Source: Prorocentrum cordatum
Taxonomy: Eukaryota > Sar > Dinophyceae > Prorocentrales > Prorocentraceae
Length of the DNA stretch: 20,770 nt
Assembly: GCA_963575745.1 (NCBI GenBank)
Contig: CAUYUJ010007207.1
Location: 27,501 to 48,270 of the forward strand
Reading direction: 5' to 3'
Both the position numbers and the translations under genes were made by a program. Under the pieces are notes generated by a model. The model worked only from the letters and a program-made list of their open reading frames with translations, searched no databases and was not told the DNA's origin. Of the stretch, positions 1-9,276 are shown in pieces (position 1 is the stretch's first letter; every line of letters begins with the position of its first letter).

Positions 1-371
1 GCGGACGTCTCGTTCAGCTTCTCGACGACGCAATCGGGGCACGTCTTGCCGAGCCTGCCCTGCATTGCGTCGCCGATTGCGATCGGCTTGCTGGTGGTCC
101 AAGTCTTCCGCGGCCTTCGTAATTCAGATAGCGGTCCCAGGAGCCCTGCCTGTGGTCATCGAGGCCATGCTTGTGGCCCTGGTAGCTCAGCGCGTGGTCC
201 CAGTAGCTCGGCACGTGGTCCTCGTAGCTCTGGTAGTGCCTGTCTCTGCTCAGCAAGTGGCAAGCTCGTCGCTTTGGCAGCTCTGCGAGAGGCACTCGTC
301 GTTCTGCTTGAGGCCCGTGTAGCTCAAGTTGTAGCCTTTCTGAACTCTGATTGAAACCCGAATGGGCCTCG
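1..371. other. unassigned GC-rich stretch with degenerate 21-bp periodicity
   Basis: No gene is recognised. From about 115 to 245 the minus-strand frame reads as a degenerate heptapeptide series, with units such as SYEDHVP, SYWDHAL and SYQGHKH. This means the DNA has a weak 21-bp period built on 'agctcgg/agctctgg' and 'cgtggtcc' pieces. It may be an eroded minisatellite or the end of a repetitive coding exon. I cannot choose between these, and no start, stop or splice site decides it. Confidence 0.35.
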
Positions 372-1453
372 GAAAACTGCCGGCGGCGCTTGCGGTCCGC
401 AGTGCGCGCCAGCCTCGAGCGCCTGAGTAGCAGCGCCCCCACGGACGACTCCTGGGTGCAGGCGCAGCTCGCCCTCAAGGCAGGCCGCCTCGGGCTGCGC
501 TGAGCGGAGCGGCACGCGCCCGCCGCCTACCTGGCTTCCCGCTCGGCCTGCTCTGCGCTTTGCCGGCAGCTCTGGGCGGGCTACTCCGGCGACGACGCAG
601 GCGCCGACGGCGCTCTGGGCGCGGCCGCGATCTCTTTCCACGCTCACCGCCCGCAGGCGGACAGGATTGACTTCGACGCCAGTCAGCACAGCGACCAGCG
701 CGGCCTCTCTGACAGACTGGACAGAGCCGCGAAGGCCGAACATTGGGGGGCGCGCCAGCCTCGCCACCAGGGCCCACCTCTTGCTGGTGAGCGCGGAGGG
801 CGCCTGCGGCTGGCTGCAGGCGCGGCCCTGCGCCGAGGTCGGCGCGGCCTTCGCGCACGGCATGACGCAGATCGCCCTGCAGAGGGGCTTGCGGGCGCAG
901 TTAACGAGCGAGGAGGCCTTCTGCCCGGCCTGCGACGGCATCCTGGATGTCTACGGGGACATCGCGCTGGTGTGTCCCTGCCGCGGGGACCGCGTGAAGC
1001 GGCACAACGCACTCCGCGACGGGGCCTTCTTCGCCGCGCAGGCAGCCAGCTTCCCCGGTGCCGAGCTCGAGCGGCCAGTCTCGCTGCAGCCCCGCGAACT
1101 AACGATGGGAGGGCCCGCCAGGGACGGAGGCCGACGGCGCCGAGCTTGACGAGAGCGGCCGGCGCCCAACGGACGTGTGCATCCCCCAGTTGCGCAACGG
1201 CGTCCCGGCTGCCTTTGACTTCGCGGTCACTTCCGGGCTGCGGGGCGACCTCCTTGCAGCAACAGCAGCCGCGCCGGGCGCCGCCGCCAAGCGCTGCGAA
1301 AAGCAGAAGCGCCAGTTCCTCGACACGGCGCGCAGCTGCAGCGCGTTCGGCGTCGCCTTCATCCCCATTGTAATGGAGGCGCACGGCGGCGCCTGGGGCA
1401 AGGAGGCACGCCGCGCGCTCGCCGTCCTGGCGAAGCGTGCGACTGACGCCTAG
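372..1453 (+). pseudogene. decayed 3' end of non-LTR retrotransposon (post-RT linker plus restriction-like endonuclease)
   Basis: Three frames join into one recognisable polyprotein tail. Frame 3 (about 387-745) carries 'LALKAGRLGLR', then an in-frame TGA at 501-503, then 'AERHAPAAYLASR', which is the GGLGLRS...APAAYxAS linker that follows reverse transcriptase in these elements. At the G run 745-750 the reading shifts to frame 1 (to about 1100), with a zinc knuckle starting C-x2-C (922-933) and ending at Cys 973-975. The usual His of 'GDHALVC' is Ile here (961-963). An RHN motif lies at 1000-1008. A second shift within 1103-1123 leads to frame 2. This holds 'RRPTDV' (1160-1177), the catalytic-type Asp of 'AAFDFAVTSGLR' (1217-1219) and a K..K helix 'CEKQKRQFLDTA', and ends at TAG 1451-1453. 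C-C-H-C, RHN, PD...D and YExxK are the hallmarks of the R2/NeSL-type restriction-like endonuclease. The Zn-ligand loss, stop and two frameshifts show it is dead. The RT core is not in the window. Confidence 0.85.
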
Positions 1454-2003
1454 GCGAAGACCCCGCCCTCGTGGCGGCGGGGCACGCCCAACGACTCTCG
1501 CTGCTCCTGCACAAGGAGAATGCGCGGGCCGTGCTCCGACACACAAGAAACGGTGCTTCGCTTCCCCGCCCCCCCACCCCAGGAGATCTGGCGACATCGT
1601 GGTAGCGGCAGATTGTGCAAGAGTTCAAGGCGAGGCCGACGTCGACAACGCCGTCGTTTTTGATTGCGCACCATTTGTGCTTGTGTGCTGTCGTGCGGGC
1701 GTCCTCTGCAAAAGCAGTCGAGGCCCTGTATGCGGAGTTGAACGGTCACATTTCTAATTGTACATCCTCGCCCCTCGGTCCTCTCATCTGTCGAGCTCCC
1801 TAGGCAGGCAGCGCCTGCACTTATACGGTCCTTACTTCTTTACTCGGGAACTGGGCCTGTGTGGCGGCCCAGCGGCGTTGCTGTCGCCGTCGCCGCCCGT
1901 CGTCTGGACCTCCTTGGCGCTCTGGCGGCAATGTTGTCGCCGTGGCCGCCCCGTTCACGCCTCGTCGCCGTGTGTCGCCTCGGCATCAGATGCCATCAGA
2001 GAT
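1454..2003. other. no gene seen; possible 3' flank of the retroelement
   Basis: There is no coherent frame. Between about 1858 and 1965 two related GC-rich segments of about 60 bp follow each other. Each has a 'tggcggc' start and a 'gttgtcgccgt' or 'gttgctgtcgccgt' core, which suggests an old local duplication. No poly(A) or simple-repeat tail of the upstream retroelement is evident. Confidence 0.4.
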
Positions 2004-2225
2004 TTTGCATCGCATGGGTTGCACCACAAAGATTGCACAACACTAACTGCACAACATAGATCGCACCACATACATTGCACCACAGAGGCTGCACAACAGA
2101 GATCGCTTCATCGATATTGCAACACACACAGATCACACCAACTCCCTTGTGCAATAAATATTCCACAGCATAGTTTGCACAACATGTATTGCACCACCTA
2201 GATTGCTCCACAGATCTTGCACAAC
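2004..2225. repeat. degenerate minisatellite, unit about 15 bp (TTGCACAACAYAGA-like)
   Basis: The block is made of units beginning TTGCACAACA or TTGCACCACA followed by 3-6 variable bases, for example at 2015, 2031, 2045, 2075, 2090, 2177, 2192 and 2216. Unit length varies from 13 to 16 bases, so no reading frame is preserved. The block is AT-richer than its flanks. The regular Cys/His/Thr peptides it yields on both strands are a by-product of the repeat. Confidence 0.75.
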
Positions 2226-3155
2226 GTATGTTACTGGTAACGCGCTGTTTGGAGTCCCCGCTGGCCAACATATGTTGTGTGCTTTCAGGGGTGGAGTGTG
2301 GGGTGTGATGGGATAGGGTGGTTGGTGGGAATGGTAGGGGGCAGGAGCTCATCTTTACACGTGGTATCACCAGGAGCTGGTGTCGCCATCGTCGCATCAT
2401 GATCTGCGACTTGTATGCACAGGCAATTCAACCCTCCCCTGAACACAGCTTTCAGAAGAAGGGCGTCGCTGTCCGGTGGTGGGGAACTGCACTCCCACGA
2501 ATCAAAGGCATCCAGACGAAAACAAAACTAACGCCCCTCCTGTGCACAATGGGGCCACACGTGCCCCAGCTGTACGGCTTCACCAACGGCTTTCCCCGGG
2601 ACGCTTGTCATCCCCCATGCGCATCAAGCTACCCGCTCTGAAAGCCTACAGGAAGGTCAGACCTCAGAGCTTTCTCGAGGCATGGCCGTAGCGGGGAATG
2701 TGAGGCTATAGGTCTTCTTTCTTCCCGTGGAAGAATTCCACCTCCGCCGCTGCGCTTTCTTGAACTTGCCATCGCTCGGACGTCCATTCCCTGTGCGTAA
2801 GTGTTTCTCGAGGTGATTCAAGTTGCCCGAAAATGATCCATCTGATCTGGCGCTAGCCTCGCCCGAACAAAAATGCACACGCCCGTGCAATGGCAAGCGA
2901 AGCACAACAAAAAATGAAGCGGGGGCCGAGACACGCACTGGGAGCCGTGTCATGTGCGGCCGTATCACCCCGGAAGGCCACGGATGCCCCCATCGCCATG
3001 GATAGAGATCACTGTGAATCATTATTGGCAAATTTTCGGCCAGTGGCTGGGGAACCAACTGCAACCGCCCCCGTTAGTTCCCCAATTGGGCATTGCTGAA
3101 GGGGCTCTTACTTGTGTAGTAAAATGTTGGGGATGGAGCCTGCGACGGCCAGCCT
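2226..3155. other. unassigned single-copy sequence
   Basis: Nothing is recognised. The longest non-repetitive frame is on the minus strand (3064-2657). Its C-terminal part is basic (Lys/Arg-rich around 'KFKKAQRRRWNSSTGRKK'), but there is no domain, the codon pattern does not favour either strand, and no splice site supports it. Confidence 0.4.
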
Positions 3156-3159
3156 CCCT

Positions 3160-3455
3160 GGGATTCCTTGATCTGGGTTCCTTGACTCCTTGGACTTGGT
3201 TCACTGCTGCCTTCCTCGAATTCCTTGGTCTGAGGCTGAGGTCCCTTAGCTCCTTGGTCTTGGTTCCTTGGTTCCTCTGTTCTTCGGTCTTGGTTCCTTG
3301 GACCTGGTTCCTTGGTCTCGATTCCTTGGTCTTGGTTCCTTGGTTCCTCGGTTCCTCGGTTCCTTGGTTCCTTGTTTTTTTCGGTTCCTGGTTCCACGGG
3401 TTCCTCTGTCTGGGCTCCTTGGTCCCTTGGTTCGTTGATTCCTTGCTGCCTCGCC
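3160..3455. repeat. minisatellite of 8-bp units (GGTTCCTT)
   Basis: 'ggttcctt', 'ggttcctc' and 'ggtcttgg' variants run head to tail. The purest part is 3330-3375, where five or more units follow each other in register. Some sub-stretches alternate as 16-mers. The minus strand yields Asn-Gln-Gly-Thr-Lys/Glu-Pro-Arg peptides, all from the repeat. Confidence 0.8.
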
Positions 3456-3461
3456 ACGCAA

Positions 3462-3572
3462 GGCAACGCAATGAAACGCAACGTCAAGCAACGCCAAGCA
3501 ATGCCACGCAACACCACACAATGCTACGCAATGTCCAAAGCAATGCCAAGAACTGCCACGCAATCTATCCCG
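3462..3572. repeat. minisatellite of 10-bp units (AAYGCCACGC)
   Basis: About ten units in register, each resembling 'aatgccacgc', 'aacgccaagc' or 'aatgctacgc', begin directly after the 8-bp minisatellite and are unrelated to it in sequence. One unit near 3530 carries a two-base insertion. The block ends in unique sequence at about 3573. Confidence 0.8.
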
Positions 3573-3720
3573 AACAATACCAAGAGATGAGACCATGCAA
3601 TAAAACGTGTTCTCCTAACTTGGGTCGCGCCGGGTTTACTGCTCTGATGGTGGTGTCATCCTGCAAGATGTGTGTAGGCAACATTTAAGCGTATATGTAT
3701 CGTATTTGGCTATCCTGCTC

Positions 3721-4161
3721 CCCCTTCTCACGCTCCTCCTCCTCCTCCTCCTGCTCCTCCTCCTCCTGCTCCTCCTCCTCCTCCTTCTCCTCCTCCTCCT
3801 CCTCCTCCTCCTCCTCCTCCTCTTCCCCCTCCTCCTCCTCCTCAGCCTCCCCCTCCCCCCTCCTCCCCCCTCAGACCCCCCCCTCCTCCTCCCGCCCCCC
3901 TCCCTCCTTCCCCCTCCTCGTCGGTACCCTCCTCCTCCTCTTCCTCCTCCTCCTCCTCTCCACCGCCTCCTCCTCTCCTCCTCCTCCTCCTCCTCCTCCC
4001 ACTCATCCCCCTTCCCCTGCCTTCCCCTCCTCTTCCCTCCTCCTCCTCCCTCCTTCTCTCCTCCTCCCTCCTCCTCCTCCTCCTCCTGCCCCTCCCCATC
4101 CTCCAACTCCTCCACCCCTTCTCCTGGACTTCCCCTTATCCTCCCCCACACCCTCCTCCTC

Positions 4162-4165
<4 letters not shown>
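3721..4165. repeat. (CTC/CCT)n trinucleotide tract, imperfect
   Basis: A pyrimidine-only or nearly pyrimidine-only top strand, with interruptions such as 'ctgctcc', 'cccccc' and 'cttcc'. Long open frames through it (poly-Leu, poly-Ser/Pro, poly-Arg/Glu) are artefacts of the triplet period. Confidence 0.95.
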
Positions 4166-4722
<557 letters not shown>

Positions 4723-4860
4723 ACCGCCACCGGCTCTTGCGGGCGGGGTGGCGCGCCGGGCAGCCCGCCCAGGCTGGGCATGCCGGGCAGCCCGCCCACG
4801 CCCGTGTAGGGGGGCAGGGGCACGCCGCCCGGGTAGGGCGGCAGCGGCGCCTGGCGGACG
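4723..4860. other. GC-rich spacer with 27-bp duplication
   Basis: 'ccgggcagcccgccca' occurs at about 4757 and again 27 bp later at about 4784. The minus strand reads Gly/Pro-rich ('GVGGLPGMPSLGGLPG'). This could be a piece of a low-complexity exon, but it is flanked on both sides by simple repeats and nothing confirms it. Confidence 0.4.
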
Positions 4861-5063
4861 GGGGGGGGCCGTCGTGCAGAGGGAGGGCGAGCGGGAGGAG
4901 GAGGTGGACGGACGAGAGGGGGGCGGGAGGAGGAGGGGGGGGGCGGATGAGGCGGGGAAGGAGGGCGGAGACGGAGGAAGGAGGAGGAGAAGGAGAGGAG
5001 AGGGGAGGAGGGGGAGGAGAGGGGAGGAGGAGGAGGAGGAGGAGGCGGAGGAGGAGGAGGAGA
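4861..5063. repeat. (GAG/AGG)n purine tract
   Basis: Imperfect GAG/AGG/GGGAGG purine-rich strand that runs directly up to the spliced-leader copy. Confidence 0.9.
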
Positions 5064-5085
5064 TCCGTAGCCATTTTGGCTCATG
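5064..5085 (+). other. DinoSL spliced-leader relict
   Basis: Positions 5065-5083 read CCGTAGCCATTTTGGCTCA, preceded by T. The conserved 22-nt leader trans-spliced to dinoflagellate nuclear mRNAs is D-CCGTAGCC..GGCTCAAG. All 22 positions match except one near the end (CATG instead of CAAG). No GT splice donor follows, so it is not an SL RNA gene. An SL inside genomic DNA is the known signature of a trans-spliced mRNA that was reverse-transcribed and reinserted, so transcript-derived sequence should begin at about 5086 on the plus strand. At 5091-5100 'CCGTAG' plus 'GCTC' could be a second, internally deleted SL, but that is weak. Confidence 0.9.
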
Positions 5086-5442
5086 CCTGTCCGTAGGCTC
5101 CCCGCTCCTGGACCTTGACCCCTGGCGTGCCCTGCGACCCCAACCAGATCGGGGCAACGCGGTGGGCGCAGGGGACTTGGGGGAGCGGGGCTTTTGGCAA
5201 ACGGAGCATGATGGACGCGGGCTGCCAGCTGTCTGGCGGCCCAGCGCCCTCCGCCTCCTCGAGAACGGCACCCTGGGGCGGACGGCGGCTCGCCGCGCCG
5301 CGCGCGGCAGGCGCCTCGCGGCTCTGGAGGCGCGGTGCCAGAGGAAGCAGGGACCGTTCCCCCCTGGCTCGTGGCGGGATCGCGAGCGTGGGGGGGGCCT
5401 GCGCTGCGGCTCCTGTCTGAGGGACGGCGCGTTCCAGGCAGC

Positions 5443-6138
5443 ATGCGCAAGCGGCGGAACGCCTCGTGGCATGCCCAGCGGTTGCCCGCTGGGGGCTTCG
5501 CAGGTGCCACCGCCGACGCGCTTGCTTGGGCGGCGTCAGGCCCCAGATTGGAGATGAACGCTGGCGACGGCACTGCAGCGCTCCTGCCTTCCGTCCGCGA
5601 GCTCCTGTCAGCCTTGGGTGGAGCCCCTCGTTCGACGCTGCCGCCCATGCCAGGTGGCGCGCGGCACGCGGAGGACCTGGAGGCCCTGCTGGTCATCGGC
5701 GGCGGCGTGGAGAGCGTGCTCACTGCGGTCGCCGAGGATGTTGTTCCCTCGGCCGCCCGCTGTTGTGAGCCTCCCCGCGTGACGACGGTCGTGGGCATAA
5801 GGTGCACATGCGGTGCTGTCGTGTTCGCGGACATGCAGCACACCGTGGCGCCCTGCGACACCGACGAGGAGGCAGGTGGCGAGGAAGGCGGCACGGCTTT
5901 CGGCTCGGCGTACGACGTGGCTTTCCAACCTCCCCCTCGGCCTCTTCCTGGACAACTCAGCCCTGCAGCTGGCCTAGATGAGGCCGACGCGACGGTGCTC
6001 GCCGAGACGGCCTTCTGTCGCGTGCAGGACGATGAGGATCGGGCTTTGGCGCTCTCCTGCGCGGTGCGGGCCGCGCGTGGAAATCCGCGACCTTTCCTTC
6101 GCCTCCGTGAACGGCTCGATCGGCAAGCGGCACAATGA
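5443..6138 (+). CDS. hypothetical protein in putative retroposed cDNA (231 aa)
   Basis: Function unknown. This is the longest non-repetitive frame downstream of, and in the same orientation as, the DinoSL relict, as expected for a retrogene. The first ATG in frame is at 5443; the frame is also open upstream to at least 5335, and it ends at TGA 6136-6138. Visible features are a C-x-C-G motif (Cys121, Cys123; 'RCTCGAVVFADMQHTVAPC') followed by an acidic stretch ('DTDEEAGGEEGG'). No signal peptide or membrane span is apparent. A minus-strand frame is open over the same interval, so strand choice rests mainly on the DinoSL. Protein-like segments in other plus frames suggest that the original reading frame is broken: 'MMDAGCQLSGG' from 5211, 'NLPLGLFLDNSALQLA' near 5925-5973 and 'EIRDLSFASVNGSIGK' near 6080-6128. 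It is more likely a decayed copy than a working gene. Confidence 0.4.
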   Translation: MRKRRNASWHAQRLPAGGFAGATADALAWAASGPRLEMNAGDGTAALLPSVRELLSALGGAPRSTLPPMPGGARHAEDLEALLVIGGGVESVLTAVAEDVVPSAARCCEPPRVTTVVGIRCTCGAVVFADMQHTVAPCDTDEEAGGEEGGTAFGSAYDVAFQPPPRPLPGQLSPAAGLDEADATVLAETAFCRVQDDEDRALALSCAVRAARGNPRPFLRLRERLDRQAAQ

Positions 6139-6524
6139 CAAGACGGTGAGGCCGTGGCGCCAGGGCAAGCTGCTGCTGTGAAGGATCCCGCCGTGGGGTC
6201 CCGCCCCCCTACGGCAGTCGCCTCTGAAGGTGGGTGCGCTGATCGCTGGGCCGTGCCGAGCGCCGACTGCAGCATCAATGATTCGCTGTGGCAGTTCGGG
6301 GAGGCCATTTCTGCGGCGGCTGCGGCGGCGCCCCGTGCCCCGCCTCCCGCCGAGCAGCTCCCCGATTGCCGGCCACAGTAGCTGGGCCAGACATCTCCGT
6401 GCGCGCGGCAGTGCAATTCCTCCTCATCCACCCTACCCGCGACTCGTTGATGTTCTGAGGCCCAAGTTCGGCTTTCAGCCTTTTGTTGGTCGTAGCAGAC
6501 TCTGCTGCGCCCAATGTCTTACGA
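6139..6524. other. unassigned sequence after the putative retrogene
   Basis: A short plus-strand frame (to TAG at 6379-6381) contains 'ADCSINDSLWQFGEAISAAA', which looks protein-like and may belong to the same retroposed transcript. No poly(A) remnant is visible. From about 6420 to 6524 nothing is recognised. Confidence 0.3.
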
Positions 6525-7022
6525 AGGAGGATGACGAGGAGGAGGACGAGGAGCAGGGGAAGAAGGAGGAGGACGAGGAGGTGGAGGAGGAGGAGGAGGA
6601 GGTGAAGAAAGGGGAGGAGGAGGAGGAGGAGGAGGAGGAGGAGGAGGACGAAGGAGGAGGAGGCTAGGAGGAGAGTAGGAGGAGGAGGAGAAGCGAGGAG
6701 GAGGAATGAACCGAGGAGGAGGGGATGAGGCGGTGGGGGGAGGGATTGGGGAGGAGGGGGAGGGGGGAGAAGGAGGCGGAGGAGGAGGAGGAGGAGGAGG
6801 AGGAGGAGGAGGAGCAGGAGGAGGAGAAGGAGAAGACGGAGGAGGAGGAGGAAGGGGACGGAGGAGAAGGGAGGAGGAGGATAAGGGGGGCAGGGGGGAG
6901 GGGGGGAAGAGGAGGAGAAGGAGAAGGCGGAGAAGGAGGAGGAGGAGGAGGAGGAGAGCAGGGGGAAGGAGGGGGGGAAGGGGGAGGGGGACAAGAGGGA
7001 GGGCGGAGGACGAGGCGTAGGC
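6525..7022. repeat. (GAG/AGG)n purine tract
   Basis: About 500 bp of nearly pure purine on the top strand, mainly GAG/AGG with GGGG and AAG interruptions. Poly-Glu, poly-Gly and poly-Arg frames are artefacts. Confidence 0.95.
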
Positions 7023-7039
7023 GAAGATTGAGAAAAGCC

Positions 7040-7115
7040 CTTCCTCCGCCGCCGCCGCCGCCGTCGCCGTCGGTGCCGCCGTCGCCGCCATCGCCGCCTG
7101 TGCCGCCGTCGCCGC
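7040..7115. repeat. CCG/TCG short-period repeat (9-bp sub-period)
   Basis: Pure (CCG)n at about 7044-7061, followed by a 9-bp 'gccgccgtc' pattern with 'ggtgccgcc' and 'catcgccgcc' variants. Confidence 0.85.
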
Positions 7116-7235
7116 CGTCAGCGAGGAAGCAGATCGGGATGAGGAGGGGGCTAAGGAGTAGGGCTGCGCCCATTGAGGCACGATCACCCACAACGTAACC
7201 GCATTCAGGACGAGGGGGAAGAAGAGGGGAGGAGA

Positions 7236-7380
7236 GGGGTCGCCGTCGCCGCAGTCGGCGTCGTCGCCGGCGTCGGCCTCGTCGGCGTCGGTGGCGTTGG
7301 TGTCACCGCTGCCAGCGTCACGGCGTCGTCAGCGATGCCGCCAGCGGCGTCATCGTCGTCGTCGTCGGCGGCGTCGTCGT
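7236..7380. repeat. CGTCGC/GTCGTC repeat
   Basis: Imperfect 'cgtcgc', 'ggcgtc' and 'gtcgtc' repeats, ending in a short pure GTC run at 7351-7380. The following 7381-7480 is unique and without a recognisable gene. Confidence 0.85.
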
Positions 7381-7480
7381 AGAGGTTATCTGATGTTATC
7401 GGGTGGTGTACGGCGCCACCGGCTGGTGGTCTCTCAGCGTAGTATCTCGGAAACCTTCGAAAGCTGCGGAGGCCTTCGGA

Positions 7481-7497
7481 GGCTTCCGTCGTCGTCG

Positions 7498-7563
<66 letters not shown>

Positions 7564-7640
7564 TCGGCGGCAGCGGCAGCGGCAGCTGCGGCGGCGCGTC
7601 GGCGTTGTCGGCGGCGTTTGGCGTCGGTGGCAGCGTCGGC
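7481..7640. repeat. (GTC)n then (GGCAGC)n repeat
   Basis: A long GTC/CGT run at 7481-7566 with a few CCG interruptions passes into 'ggcagcggcagc'. This is the reverse complement of the GAC motif at 4162-4722. Confidence 0.9.
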
Positions 7641-7657
7641 GCCAGCTGAGCTCCTTG

Positions 7658-7835
7658 GAGGCGGAGGAGGCGGAGGAGGAGGAGTGGGATGAGGAGGAGG
7701 AGGAGGAGGAGGAGGAGGAGGAGGACAAGGACAAGGACATCCGCATAAGGGGGTCTAACGAGGAGGAGGAGGAGGAGGAGAAGGCAGAGGAGGAGGACGA
7801 GGAGGAGGATGAGGGGGAGGAGGGCTTTTCCTTCG
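7658..7835. repeat. (GAG)n purine tract
   Basis: GGAGGC units pass into pure GAG, interrupted at about 7725-7758 by 'gacaaggacaaggacatccgcataagggggtctaac'-like sequence, then GAG again. Confidence 0.9.
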
Positions 7836-8036
7836 CCGCCGTCGGCGTCGACGCCGTCGGCGCGGTATTTGTCGTCGGCGTCGACTCCGTTGTGATCGTC
7901 GTCCGCGTCGACAGCGTCGTTGTCGCCGTTGGCGTTTCTGTCGTCGCCGTCGTCGTCGCCGTCGTCGTCGTCGTCGTCTTCGTCGTCGTCGTCTCCGTCG
8001 TCGTCGTCTTCGTCGTCGTCCTCGTCGTCATCGAGA
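7836..8036. repeat. (GTC)n tract, minus strand Asp-rich
   Basis: GTC/GTCGGC units turn into nearly pure CGTCGT from 7945. The minus strand reads Asp-rich with Asn/Ala/Gly interruptions. It resembles the 4162-4722 block in inverse orientation, but without that block's complex higher-order unit. Confidence 0.9.
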
Positions 8037-8051
8037 TGCTCTGAGGTTCTC

Positions 8052-8605
8052 GGGGGCGCCATCCTCCGTCCTCCCTTCCTCCTCCATCATCCTCCTCCTC
8101 CTTCCTCCTCCTCCTCCTCCTCATCCTCCTCCTCCTCCTCCTCCTCATCCCACTCCCACCTCCTCCTCATCCTCATGCCCGTCGTCCTCCCTCGTCCTCC
8201 TACTCCTCCTCCTCCTCCTCCTCCTCCTCCTCCCTCCTCCTCCTCCTCTCCTCCTCGTCCTCCTCGTCCTCCTCCTCCTCCTCCTCCTCCTCCTTCCTCC
8301 TCCTCCTACTCCTCCTCCCCCCCCCCTTCCTCCACCTCCTCCTCCTCCTCCTCCTCCTCCTCCTCCTCATCCTTCCTCCTCCTCCTCCTCGTCGTCTCCC
8401 TTCTCCTCCTACTCCCTCCTCCTCCTCCTCCATCCTCCTCCTCCTCATCCCCTCCTCGCTCCTCCACCTCCTCCTCCGTCCTCCTCCTCCTTCTCCTACT
8501 CCTCCTCCTCCTCCCCCCCCCCCCCTCCGCCCCTTCCTCCTCACCTCCTCCTACTCCTCTCCCTACCCCCCCCCCCTCCCTCCTCCCTCCCTCCCCCCCA
8601 GCTGC
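8052..8605. repeat. (CTC)n pyrimidine tract
   Basis: About 550 bp of CTC/CCT with 'ctcatc', 'cgtc' and C-run interruptions; the top strand is almost free of purines from 8080 to 8600. Confidence 0.95.
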
Positions 8606-9276
8606 CTTCAGGCCGGCGGGGACCAGGACGGGTAGGCGCACGGAGGCTTGCCAGGATGACTTGCTTCCTGTCGCTTGCTGCGCAGCTGTCATCCACACTG
8701 CTTGTCATCCATCAGTGTCTCTGTGCCTCTGTCCAGGCTGACGAGGAGCCTCCATCCCGATCCGATCCGATTCGATTCTCCCTCCCTCCTCCTCTCCTCC
8801 TCATCCTCGGGGCCGATTTCCTCCTTTCTTCTCCTCCCTCATCCTTTCTCCGAATGTTCCTCCCTCCTTTCTCCCTCCCCCTTTCTCCGATCCGATCCGA
8901 TCCGATTCTCCCTCCCTCCCTCCCATCCTCCTCCATCCAAGCCGCTGGAGCGCTCGCTCGGGGCGTCAGTGCCGGCGGGATAACGCTGCCCGCACGCGCC
9001 TGCGCTCCTGCAGCACTGCGCAACAGAGGATGGAAGCAACAATAGGGTAACCAAGCAGTAAGTACCGATAGCGCTACTCCCCGGACCTCCACGGGGGTGC
9101 ATTCTGACCTGAATTTCGAGGCGAATCCAGCGGTGGCGAGCGGCCCAAGAAGGCGACAACGAAGCCAGGGTAGCGGTATGTGCACCGCTCCCTCCTCTGA
9201 AGCAAGAGAGGCACCTCCTGACTACCCTCAACTCGTCATCATCCCCTTTTGGCATCGGCTAACGCAAGAGTGGCCC
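8606..9276. other. unassigned, with duplicated GATCC-rich motif
   Basis: 'GATCCGATCCGATTC' plus 'tctccctccctcc' occurs at about 8758-8790 and again at about 8888-8925, some 130 bp apart, with pyrimidine-rich sequence between. The rest (8940-9276) is unique and shows no credible frame. Confidence 0.5.

Noticed and set aside
2004-2225. CRISPR-like array
   Set aside because: Units are only 13-16 bp with no long identical repeats or unique spacers, and the genome is eukaryotic.
4730-5086. Minus-strand start 'MSQNGYGS' followed by a polyproline, Gly-rich protein
   Set aside because: The attractive N-terminus is simply the reverse complement of the DinoSL relict, and the polyproline is the GAG tract.
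5064-5130. SL RNA gene
   Set aside because: No GT donor follows the leader, the last bases deviate, and no short snRNA-like intron region is visible.
6525-7198. Glu-rich and Gly/Arg-rich proteins on the plus strand
   Set aside because: Pure GAG/AGG repeat translation; all frames on both strands are open.
7205-8148. Minus-strand Asp/Thr-rich protein of 215-285 aa
   Set aside because: Driven by GTC repeats. The short unique parts between blocks show no domain.
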